This document shows positions 11,094-18,328 of a DNA stretch of 56,622 nt, piece after piece. Positions within the stretch are counted from its first letter, which is position 1. Each line of letters begins with the position of its first letter. Source of the DNA: a virus; IMG/VR virus record IMGVR_UViG_3300043399_000099, positions 1-56,622 of that record, one strand, 5' to 3'. The position numbers were made by a program, and so were the translations under genes. The notes under the pieces were generated by a model, which saw only the letters and a list, made by a program, of their open reading frames with translations, ran no database searches and was not told the origin of the DNA.

Positions 11094-13043
11094 ATGCAGA
11101 CGAACACTAATCTCCGTGTGGTTGAGAACAACAGCCACGCTACTAAAGACTTCACCATCCAAGCATCGGGCAAGATGTTCCACATGGTTATCTCTGGCCT
11201 GTACTCTAACAAGCCACAGTCAATCACACGTGAGATTTGGTCAAATGCTTTTGATGCACACGCAATGGTGGGCAAACAGGACACACCCTTCGAGGTGACA
11301 TTCCCTACCTCACTGACCCCTACGTTCTCATGCCGTGACTTCGGCCCCGGAATTGCACATGAAAACATGGAAGGTTTCTACACTGTGCTTGGTCACTCTA
11401 CCAAAGAGAACACCAACAAAGCAGTGGGTAAGTGGGGCGTAGGCCGTATGTCACCTATGTCATACACAGATACATTCAGTGTGGTCTCTCGTCACAAAGG
11501 GATGATCGCCTACTATTCCATTCAGCTTGGGCCTGATGGATCGCCGCAGCTTCACGTCATGGCCGAGCCTTCGCCTACTAATGAACCAGATGGACTAGAG
11601 GTATCCTTCCCTGTTAAACGTGAGGATATCCCATCCTTCCAACGTGCAGCAGAGATTGTAGCCTATGGGTTCAAAGTTCCACCACGTGTTAAGAACTCGC
11701 AAGACAAACAGTTTCAACCTATTGAGAAAATCATTGAGGGTGAAGGCTATTACTTCTATAGCGACAGCCGTTTGTCTGGCACTTATGCACAGATGGGGTG
11801 TGTACTCTATCCTATCAACACCAACTCCCTACCTCCAGGTTTGCTAAGCTTTAACACCCGCAATATTGTGTTCGAGTTTGACATTGGTGATCTTGAGGTG
11901 ACTGCTTCTCGTGAAGACCTAAGCTATGGTGCGAATGACCCTACCTTGGGTAACATCAAGAAGGTTATCTCTAAGGTAAAAGCTGAGATACTTGGGCAAG
12001 CACAAACAGAAATCGACAAAGAGCCAAGCTTTTATAGGGCAATCAAAAGTATCACCAAATACACACACGCGCTTGGCTCCAATAATTTCTGTTGGAAAGG
12101 TACACCTGTCAAAGAGTTTAAATTAAATCTGGTATATAAAAACTTGGACATTCACGTAGATGGCAAGGGTTGGAGAGCCAACTCCACTATTGGGTTTGGT
12201 AGCAATAGTTTGGCATTACCACACTTAGATTACACTATCTACGTGCAGAATACTTCCGACAAGGTTGCTAATGTACGGGTAGCAAAGCGTATCTCTTCTG
12301 ATCTTAAACCTAATCAAAGCCTGATCTGGGTTAAGGCTGATCTGTCTGAGCCATTGGCAAAGACTAGCCTAGCTGCGCTAATCCATGACCTTGACTACCC
12401 TGTGAAGTATGTCAAAGACCTAGCTGATGATGGGCCAGTGAAGACAGGGACACGCACTAAGTTGTCTGTGAATAGCCTAGATGAAAGCGGGTATCGCCGT
12501 TCTCTGGATATGGACGATGCGATGTTCCAGAATGGTGGCTATTACTTTCCTATGGAAGCTGGGAAATACCCCCAATATCTTATTAACCTTATACCAATGG
12601 TGAGGATTGAACTACAACAGGAAATTATTCTTGTGCCTAAACCTATGTGGAAAAAGTTTGAGTCAGCCCAACAGTGGCAGTTGATTGTACCTAAGTTGGA
12701 CAGACGGATCGCATATCAGGCACGTTTTGCACAGCTAACCCTTGGTAATAAGTATCTTCACTATAAGTATAAAAAACTACGTGGGTTCACCAGTGATACA
12801 GGTATTGTAGGTGAGTTCGCAAAGAAAGCGAATGCCCCCGACAAGTATGAATATTTAGGCTTGCCCCGTGGCACTTGGGATGCTAACTTGCAACGACTTG
12901 GACTACCTATTATCAACGATGATAAGGTGGAGCAAGAGTATAACGTGATCCTTGACAAGTACCCGCTGTTGAAGCTAGATATAAACTTCGACAAACACAT
13001 TACACACTTCCTGCAATACATCAACCTAATCAACAACGCATAA
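11094..13043 (+). CDS. rIIA: RIIA-like protein (GHKL ATPase fold)
   Basis: This 649-residue homologue of T4 RIIA has an N-terminal region with the GHKL/Hsp90-type ATP site. Box N is ITREIWSNAFDAH (Glu47, Asn51, Asp54), box G1 is DFGPGI (82-87) and box G2 is GKWGVGRMSP (112-121). The long C-terminal part is uncharacterised. In T4, RIIA and RIIB are membrane-associated and needed to escape exclusion by lambda Rex. It starts 20 nt after the tRNA and is followed after 9 nt by rIIB, as in T4. A counter-defence role here is inferred. Confidence 0.9.
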   Translation: MQTNTNLRVVENNSHATKDFTIQASGKMFHMVISGLYSNKPQSITREIWSNAFDAHAMVGKQDTPFEVTFPTSLTPTFSCRDFGPGIAHENMEGFYTVLGHSTKENTNKAVGKWGVGRMSPMSYTDTFSVVSRHKGMIAYYSIQLGPDGSPQLHVMAEPSPTNEPDGLEVSFPVKREDIPSFQRAAEIVAYGFKVPPRVKNSQDKQFQPIEKIIEGEGYYFYSDSRLSGTYAQMGCVLYPINTNSLPPGLLSFNTRNIVFEFDIGDLEVTASREDLSYGANDPTLGNIKKVISKVKAEILGQAQTEIDKEPSFYRAIKSITKYTHALGSNNFCWKGTPVKEFKLNLVYKNLDIHVDGKGWRANSTIGFGSNSLALPHLDYTIYVQNTSDKVANVRVAKRISSDLKPNQSLIWVKADLSEPLAKTSLAALIHDLDYPVKYVKDLADDGPVKTGTRTKLSVNSLDESGYRRSLDMDDAMFQNGGYYFPMEAGKYPQYLINLIPMVRIELQQEIILVPKPMWKKFESAQQWQLIVPKLDRRIAYQARFAQLTLGNKYLHYKYKKLRGFTSDTGIVGEFAKKANAPDKYEYLGLPRGTWDANLQRLGLPIINDDKVEQEYNVILDKYPLLKLDINFDKHITHFLQYINLINNA

Positions 13044-13052
13044 GGAGCAACC

Positions 13053-13952
13053 ATGCGTATTCCCTACACACTCTCGAATGAAAGCATCACTGTCTTTGCT
13101 GGTGGTAAGATGCACACTGTCCTGTCTGGACATAAGAACTTTGACCTACTGCGTGACCACCTCAAGCTACCTGAACATTCCCTTGAAGTGATCCTGCGTC
13201 TGTCAGATCATGAAGAGAACCTTCGCAAGTCTGCCGTTGGAGCTAAGGTAGAGATTGCAGATGGTGTTGTCTGGTATGAGGGTGAGGCAATCCACAACGC
13301 ACTCACAGACAAGCTGCTAGACCTACTGGACGAGGGCTTTGATGCTACGCCTTGGGTTCGGTTCCTTGAGAACCTTATGCAGAACCCATCGTTCCGTTCT
13401 CGTGAATGCCTGTTCAACTTCCTTGAGAACTTCAACGCACCGATCACACCAGAGGGTAACTTCATTGCCTTCAAGCGTATCCGCAAGGACTACAAGGACA
13501 TTCACAGTGGCACTATGGACAACAGCGTAGGCAATGTGGTACAGATGGATCGCCGCAAGGTGGATGATGATCCAAAGAACACCTGTTCGTCTGGCTTGCA
13601 CGTATGCGCTGACCAGTATCTACAAGGCTTTGCTGACGCAGAGAACTCGCGTACTGTGGTGGTCGAGGTAAACCCTGCGAATGTTGTGGCTGTACCTTAT
13701 GACTATGACTTTGCGAAGATGCGGGTCTGTGAGTACAAGGTGGTCGAAGAGATTGAACCTGCACGTATCCCAGAAATCCTTGACAACCAGATGTATGGTG
13801 AGTATATACCAGAGGATGACTTTGATCTCACCGAGGAAGAACACGAGTGGGAAATTGAGGAGGAAGGTTACTCTTTCTCAGATGTTGATGGAATTGTAGA
13901 GGATGATGCTGACAAGTGTGGTGATCCTGACTGCTGGTGTGTGAACTCGTAA
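13053..13952 (+). CDS. rIIB: RIIB-like protein
   Basis: This 299-residue homologue of T4 RIIB carries the family core in residues 125-230: NFIAFKRIRKDYKDIHSGTM, then DNSVGN, KVDDDPKNTCSSGLHVC, YLQGFADAENSR and VVEVNPANVVAVPYDYDFAKMR. The C-terminus is strongly acidic and ends with a short Cys cluster (CGDPDCWCVNS). AAGGAGCAACC precedes the ATG. It acts with RIIA. The pair is well known from T4-like and N4-like phages and is less commonly noted in T7-like architectures. Confidence 0.9.
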   Translation: MRIPYTLSNESITVFAGGKMHTVLSGHKNFDLLRDHLKLPEHSLEVILRLSDHEENLRKSAVGAKVEIADGVVWYEGEAIHNALTDKLLDLLDEGFDATPWVRFLENLMQNPSFRSRECLFNFLENFNAPITPEGNFIAFKRIRKDYKDIHSGTMDNSVGNVVQMDRRKVDDDPKNTCSSGLHVCADQYLQGFADAENSRTVVVEVNPANVVAVPYDYDFAKMRVCEYKVVEEIEPARIPEILDNQMYGEYIPEDDFDLTEEEHEWEIEEEGYSFSDVDGIVEDDADKCGDPDCWCVNS

Positions 13953-14020
13953 TGTGGGGTATAGACTTAGCCTTTCTGGTTAATGCTATCCTGATCGTAC
14001 TACTTCTACTCTTTACATAG
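13952..14020 (+). CDS. tiny membrane peptide (22 aa)
   Basis: ATG overlaps the rIIB stop (TAATG). It encodes 22 residues that are almost entirely hydrophobic (LAFLVNAILIVLLLLF). Coupling to the rII genes, whose products act at the membrane, makes a helper role possible. The size alone makes this uncertain. Confidence 0.4.
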   Translation: MWGIDLAFLVNAILIVLLLLFT

Positions 14021-14029
14021 GACAACAAG

Positions 14030-14239
14030 ATGTACAGTGTTTACGTCAGGGATAGTGGTGATACTATTGCTTCGTCTGTGTTCGAGGGGTTGGCTGAGGC
14101 TGTCTCCTTTGGCAGAGAAGAAAGTCTTGAGGGTAATAGTATCACTGTCTATGAAGCAGTGCAAGATGCAAGTGGAAACATTCTGCATCTCAATAAGGTT
14201 CTCTCTATGGTTATGCCTAAAGAGACACCTTATGTTTAA
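14030..14239 (+). CDS. hypothetical protein (69 aa)
   Basis: This small alpha/beta protein (MYSVYVRDSGDTIASSVFEG, then EGNSITVYEAV) has no recognised family. AGGACAACAAG precedes the ATG. It is the last gene before the AT-rich region upstream of the integrase. Confidence 0.6.
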   Translation: MYSVYVRDSGDTIASSVFEGLAEAVSFGREESLEGNSITVYEAVQDASGNILHLNKVLSMVMPKETPYV

Positions 14240-14349
14240 CTTAAGTATTATATTCTTAAGAGATAAATACTTAAGTAATACATAAAGAGATAGAGGGTAG
14301 CACATGATGATGACTTATGCAAGTGCTACCCTTACACAAAGGGAACAAC
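14240..14349. promoter_or_regulatory. integrase control region, candidate attP
   Basis: This AT-rich segment has three CTTAAG cores (ACTTAAGTA at about 14242 and 14270, TTCTTAAGA between them). A strong inverted repeat AGGGTAGCAC (14294-14303)/GTGCTACCCT (14323-14332) with a 19-nt loop follows, just before the integrase start. CTTAAG-containing words also cluster in the divergent spacer at 4061-4258. Arm-type integrase sites or an operator would look like this. The crossover core cannot be identified without a host sequence. Confidence 0.45.
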
Positions 14350-15432
14350 ATGAAGTATACAAAGAAGATTACACTAAAGGATGGGTCAACTGTCTATAGG
14401 TTTAGTCCACCAGAAGAAGTTAGGAAGGCTGGTGTAGTTGCATCCAAGACCTTTACGGATGGTAGGGCTGCACGATATGAGATACCTAGACTACTCGAAA
14501 AGGTAGCGGCATATCGTAAAGGATATATCAAAGAGGGTAATGTAGGCCCAACCTCTAAGGTTAAACATATCATCAACTACTACCTACTATCCAAACAGTT
14601 TGCCTCTCTTGCTGGTAGTTCCCAGATCAAGTATGAGGCTGAATTGCTAAAGGTATCAGACATTTGGATGGGTGATGTGTCTGTCAATAAGCTTACTGCC
14701 AAGCTGTGCAACGAGGCATACGAACAGTGGGTGTCTGAACACTCCGTGGCTAGGGCCAATGAACGGGCAAGGCTATTCTCCGTGGTGCTAAACTTCGCAC
14801 GATCCTTGGACTTGATTAACGACAACCCTATGGGTAAGGTCAAGAAACTAAAGCATGAACCCTCTACTCCTATCTGGAAACAAGACCAAGTAGAGTTGTT
14901 CCTTGACACAGCCTTCAAGGATTTCAAGTGGAGAAACGTAGGGCTTCTCGTGATGATGTGCTACGAGTGGGCGCAACGACCTACTGACATCTGCCACCTG
15001 ACATGGGACAAGGTTGATCTGGTGGGTGCTAGGGTATCCATCAAGCAGTCCAAGCGTGGGGCCGAGGTGTTCCTGCCCATTGATGAACCCTTACTTGGGT
15101 TACTTAAGCAACAGCAGGATGATTGGGGCTTCCAAAAGCTAGTGGTTCCACACCATCGTATATCTGACAATGCTTATGTCCCGTTGACACCAGTAACATT
15201 CGGCCCTATACTTCGTTCAATAAAGGTTGCGTGTGGACTACCAGAAGACTTGAAGATTGGTCACTTGCGTAAGACAGCTATCAATGAGTTCGTGGCAGCG
15301 GGCGTTGACAGTACTGGTATCATGCAGGTGACAGGACACAAGAACATTAGCAGCCTCAACCCATACATGAGGCACACATACAATGGTGCTAAGACAGCAC
15401 AGGGTATTCGCAAGGGGAACAAAGATGCCTGA
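14350..15432 (+). CDS. int: tyrosine recombinase / phage integrase
   Basis: This 360-residue integrase has a SAM-like core-binding region (about 65-165) and a catalytic domain. The catalytic domain has Arg210 in WAQRPTDI, Lys235 in KQSKRG, Arg307 in GHLRKTA, His330 in VTGHKN and nucleophile candidate Tyr339 in NPYMRHT. The usual His three residues before the second Arg is Gly304 here, with His305 shifted by one. The start at 14350 was chosen over ATG 14317 because the latter lies in the hairpin loop and AAAGGGAAC precedes 14350. It suggests a temperate or formerly temperate lifestyle. Confidence 0.9.
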   Translation: MKYTKKITLKDGSTVYRFSPPEEVRKAGVVASKTFTDGRAARYEIPRLLEKVAAYRKGYIKEGNVGPTSKVKHIINYYLLSKQFASLAGSSQIKYEAELLKVSDIWMGDVSVNKLTAKLCNEAYEQWVSEHSVARANERARLFSVVLNFARSLDLINDNPMGKVKKLKHEPSTPIWKQDQVELFLDTAFKDFKWRNVGLLVMMCYEWAQRPTDICHLTWDKVDLVGARVSIKQSKRGAEVFLPIDEPLLGLLKQQQDDWGFQKLVVPHHRISDNAYVPLTPVTFGPILRSIKVACGLPEDLKIGHLRKTAINEFVAAGVDSTGIMQVTGHKNISSLNPYMRHTYNGAKTAQGIRKGNKDA

Positions 15433-15625
15433 CCTATCTATGTATGTACTAGTGTGCCATAATTGTGGGTCAAAGAAGTTACGCTCCTTGAGGTACGACA
15501 ATGATTATAGCATTGCATTTAGTGATAGTGGAGAATATTCTCTTGAATGTGCAGAGTGCTATATTGAGATATACCCAGCAAAGGATTTAAAACTTAGACC
15601 TAATAGAAAAGTGAACAAGACATGA
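15425..15625 (+). CDS. small zinc-ribbon protein
   Basis: This 66-residue protein has two CxxC knuckles (CHNCG at about residues 11-15 and CAECY near 44-48), consistent with one Zn ribbon. It overlaps the integrase end by 8 nt and the next gene start by 4 nt. A DNA- or RNA-binding accessory role is possible. Confidence 0.6.
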   Translation: MPDLSMYVLVCHNCGSKKLRSLRYDNDYSIAFSDSGEYSLECAECYIEIYPAKDLKLRPNRKVNKT

Positions 15626-15717
15626 GAAACTGGGATGAACCTACCCACTTCGAAGATGCAATGAGGTACTTCGCTGCATCCAGATACAACAGACATGACC
15701 AACAAAAGGAAAACACT

Positions 15718-16083
15718 ATGACTGAGAAGAAACTATACCAAATCAACACCCCTCTAGACGCTGTAAAGTATGGTCACAAGCTGGCTGTAAACAGTGCAGG
15801 TAAGTGGGTGATGGAAGTCAAAGGCACTGGTGAGGTGATTACCTGTGACAAGAATGACATTGAAGAAGTCATGCCATACACTGTGTCTGTCCAGTTTGAG
15901 ACGGGTAAGCAAATCTATAGCTACCTTGGGAACAAAGATCAGCTAGAGCTTAATGCCTTCTACTTATTTGATTCACCTATGGGGCGTTGTATTGCGCAGG
16001 TTGTTAAGCTTGATACCAAATCTCCTGTTGCAACTAAGGAGTTCAAACCTCTGGCTAAGCTGAATGTTACACTATCTGAATAG
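15718..16083 (+). CDS. hypothetical protein
   Basis: This 121-residue protein is beta-rich (GHKLAVNSAGKWVMEVKGTG, then YTVSVQFETGKQIYSYLG), possibly an SH3-like or OB-like barrel. No family was recognised. The start at 15718 follows AAAAGGAAAAC. An in-frame ATG at 15622, overlapping the previous stop, would add 32 residues and cannot be excluded. Confidence 0.6.
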   Translation: MTEKKLYQINTPLDAVKYGHKLAVNSAGKWVMEVKGTGEVITCDKNDIEEVMPYTVSVQFETGKQIYSYLGNKDQLELNAFYLFDSPMGRCIAQVVKLDTKSPVATKEFKPLAKLNVTLSE

Positions 16084-16270
16084 GGTTGTAGTCGCACTGA
16101 GCGTCTTGTTAAATGTTATCCTTGGTGGTAGCAATAACCAGACGTTCAGTGCTAGGAATTATGACTGGCAACGCAGGGGGTATCCAAATATAGTTAAGCC
16201 TATTGACTTCTTCCTTGGGGAAGATCACTGTATGGAGTGTTGGGTTTATTGGAAAGTGAGAAAGGATTAA
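16064..16270 (+). CDS. conserved phage membrane-associated protein (NQTFSARNYDW type)
   Basis: This 68-residue protein has an N-terminal hydrophobic segment (VVVALSVLLNVILGG) followed by NQTFSARNYDWQRRGYPN, then DHCMECWVYW. This pattern recurs in many phages of Proteobacteria. Its function is unknown. It overlaps the previous gene by 20 nt. Confidence 0.7.
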   Translation: MLHYLNRVVVALSVLLNVILGGSNNQTFSARNYDWQRRGYPNIVKPIDFFLGEDHCMECWVYWKVRKD

Positions 16271-16273
16271 GCT

Positions 16274-16621
16274 ATGACCGCACTTGAATTGAAGCGATAT
16301 GATTTATTTGCGACAGGCCCCGATTATGATGCATTTTTTTCGGATATAGTTGAAACACCCGAAGGAAAATACGTCCGCTTTGCCGATGTCGAAGCCTACA
16401 CCCAAGCCGCCATTGCAGCGGCTATGATGGGGGCGGCTGAACATTTATATCAGCTTATGATGGACAACAGTGACGAGGCACTGCAAGCACAAATCGACTG
16501 CCTTCTTGCCGACATGACTTTGGACGGAAACCCTAACCTTGCCGCCTATTTTAGGGACAAACTAATTGCATCTATCCCCACCGATGCAGCCACTACTTTA
16601 TCGCAAGGGAAAACAGAATGA
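16274..16621 (+). CDS. hypothetical protein with atypical codon use
   Basis: This 115-residue helical protein has a YVRFADVEAYTQAAIAAAMM motif seen at the start of many prophage small proteins. Its codons favour GCC, GCG and GCT runs and read as more G+C-rich than its neighbours, suggesting recent acquisition. Its stop overlaps the next ATG. Confidence 0.6.
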   Translation: MTALELKRYDLFATGPDYDAFFSDIVETPEGKYVRFADVEAYTQAAIAAAMMGAAEHLYQLMMDNSDEALQAQIDCLLADMTLDGNPNLAAYFRDKLIASIPTDAATTLSQGKTE

Positions 16622-16863
16622 ACAAGCAAAGAATTAAGCGAGAGGGGTGGGTGTCCTGTCTATCCTGTGGGCAAACCAGCAAGACATTCATCCTTGGGCG
16701 CAGTAATGAAACCTTGGAACCAACAGCTCCTTGCCCAAAGTGTAATAATGAAGCCCACTCGCAGAGTTTCCAAGGGCTATGGTCTTTTATGAGAGCCGCA
16801 TCAAAAGATATTGCACAGATCAAACTGGATATGATTGATCTAGAGATGGATGAGAGCAAATGA
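16618..16863 (+). CDS. zinc-ribbon protein
   Basis: This 81-residue protein has CxxC pairs at about 14-17 (CLSCG) and 39-42 (CPKCN), a classic Zn-ribbon spacing, then a helical C-terminus. It is coupled by ATGA overlaps on both sides. It may be a nucleic-acid-binding adaptor. No specific family was recognised. Confidence 0.6.
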   Translation: MNKQRIKREGWVSCLSCGQTSKTFILGRSNETLEPTAPCPKCNNEAHSQSFQGLWSFMRAASKDIAQIKLDMIDLEMDESK

Positions 16864-17045
16864 ATATCCAAAAGGCTATTGACTTAGAGATCACCCGTCT
16901 GCTAGAATTTGCAGCGGACATCCTTGAAGAGCAAAATAGGCGCTGCGATTGGGTATATGGTAGCATAACCCTTGAGGTAGTTAACCTACAGCTTGCTTCC
17001 TACAAAAGACTTGAACAAGATTTACAAAAGGACGATAACAAATGA
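16860..17045 (+). CDS. small hypothetical protein upstream of thyX
   Basis: This 61-residue, mostly helical protein (IQKAIDLEITRLLEFAADIL) has no recognised family. It overlaps both neighbouring genes by 4 nt, so it is part of the ThyX transcription and translation unit. Confidence 0.55.
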   Translation: MNIQKAIDLEITRLLEFAADILEEQNRRCDWVYGSITLEVVNLQLASYKRLEQDLQKDDNK

Positions 17046-17692
17046 TTGAGGTTACACTGATCGACAGGATGGGGACAGACCTCAGTGTTGTTAATGCAGC
17101 ACGAGTTTCTTTTGGTAAGAAGTCACAGTTTGAAGAGGCACTAGAGGGTCGTGTTCTTTCGGGAAAAGACGTAAAGCTAATCAAGTATCTTGCAAAACAT
17201 AAGCACTTCTCACCCTTTGGCCATGCCTTTGCATCCTTCCACGTGAAAGCTCCTATCTTTGTTGCACGGCAGTTGGTTAAGCATCAATACTTACGCTGGA
17301 ATGAAATCAGTCGTCGTTATGTTGATGATGAACCTGAGTTCTATGTGCCAGAGGTATGGCGTGGCAGGTCTGTTGACAAGAAGCAAGGGTCTGATGGGAA
17401 GTGGGAACCCGATCACAAAAAACTAGATGATGCTATGTGGGAACTAAAGGACTTGTACAACCAGATGGTTTATGATGGGTGCGCTCCAGAACAAGCACGT
17501 ATAGTTCTACCTCAATCGACTATGACGGAATGGTATTGGTCAGGATCACTTGACGCCTTCGCAGATATGTGTAAGCTACGCTGCAAAGATGATACACAGT
17601 ATGAGACACGCCTTGTTGCAGACCAGATCAGCAAAGAGATGAAACAGCTATTCCCAGTGTCTTGGGCAGCATTAGTAGGAGAAGAGGGATGA
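17042..17692 (+). CDS. thyX: FAD-dependent thymidylate synthase ThyX
   Basis: This 216-residue enzyme makes dTMP from dUMP using methylene-tetrahydrofolate, FAD and NADPH. The family is recognised by FSPFGHAFASFHVKAPIFVARQ, the signature region and the C-terminal PQSTMTEWYWSGSLDAF block. The canonical RHRxxSxNExSxRY signature reads KHQYLRWNEISRRY (residues 80-93), so both Arg residues of RHR and the first Ser are replaced. Asn87, Glu88, Ser90, Arg92 and Tyr93 are kept. With RNR and glutaredoxin it supplies dNTPs for phage replication. Confidence 0.92.
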   Translation: MIEVTLIDRMGTDLSVVNAARVSFGKKSQFEEALEGRVLSGKDVKLIKYLAKHKHFSPFGHAFASFHVKAPIFVARQLVKHQYLRWNEISRRYVDDEPEFYVPEVWRGRSVDKKQGSDGKWEPDHKKLDDAMWELKDLYNQMVYDGCAPEQARIVLPQSTMTEWYWSGSLDAFADMCKLRCKDDTQYETRLVADQISKEMKQLFPVSWAALVGEEG

Positions 17693-18024
17693 AGGATATT
17701 TCTGGCATGACTCGTGAGCAACTTCTTGAGCATATCATCTACCTTCAAGAGAAACTTTCACGATTGAATGAAGACAAGCTAGATAAGATTCAGAACGACA
17801 TTAACTGGATCGTTCAATATCTATTGAAGCAGGATAAACCTGTGCAGCTACCACCTTTTGTTCCACCCTATTACAACCCACTGTACCCTCAGGTAATTTC
17901 GCAAGAGCCGCAGTGTCCTAAGTGTAAGATGCGACTGGATCAGGTAATGGGGTATGTATGTGGTGATGTAAATTGCCCAACATTTACGAAGGTTACTTCT
18001 AACACACATATGGACAGCAGATGA
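17689..18024 (+). CDS. coiled-coil protein with C-terminal zinc ribbon
   Basis: This 111-residue protein has an N-terminal helical segment (REQLLEHIIYLQEKLSRLNEDKL), a proline-rich linker (LPPFVPPYYNPLYP) and a C-terminal CPKCKMRL...CGDVNCP zinc knuckle. The start at 17689 overlaps the thyX stop (ATGA). It may be a replication accessory protein, given the primase-helicase nearby. Function is unknown. Confidence 0.6.
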   Translation: MKDISGMTREQLLEHIIYLQEKLSRLNEDKLDKIQNDINWIVQYLLKQDKPVQLPPFVPPYYNPLYPQVISQEPQCPKCKMRLDQVMGYVCGDVNCPTFTKVTSNTHMDSR

Positions 18025-18323
18025 ACCATGAACTAGAAGACGAGATGTGTCCTAACTGTGTGACACCTTGGAAATGTAATGGCCCTCATATCTTAGAAGG
18101 AGATAACGAAGTGGATAAGTATGTATTGAAATGGCGTGGACTTGACGACGAGCAGAAAGCCAGCATTGCTGTAGAACTATTGACAGAACTCTTGAAAGAA
18201 GTTGACCACTTCGTCAGTTTATGGAATGAGTACCCTGAGTTTTGGAACAAGAAGGACTACAAGGCGGCGAAGCGTACCCGAGATAACCTTATTGCAGACT
18301 ATTGTCTACCCTCTGGAGATTAA
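18021..18323 (+). CDS. hypothetical protein upstream of the primase
   Basis: This 100-residue protein has an N-terminal CPNCVTPWKCNGPH cluster that could bind Zn, followed by a helical domain (AVELLTELLKEVDHFVSLW). It overlaps the preceding gene by 4 nt and ends 5 nt before the primase-helicase TTG start. Confidence 0.6.
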   Translation: MNHELEDEMCPNCVTPWKCNGPHILEGDNEVDKYVLKWRGLDDEQKASIAVELLTELLKEVDHFVSLWNEYPEFWNKKDYKAAKRTRDNLIADYCLPSGD

Positions 18324-18328
18324 GGTAA

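Noticed and set aside
14317-14349. Integrase start at ATG 14317
   Set aside because: This ATG lies in the loop of the 14294-14332 inverted repeat and lacks a ribosome binding site; ATG 14350 has AAAGGGAAC upstream.
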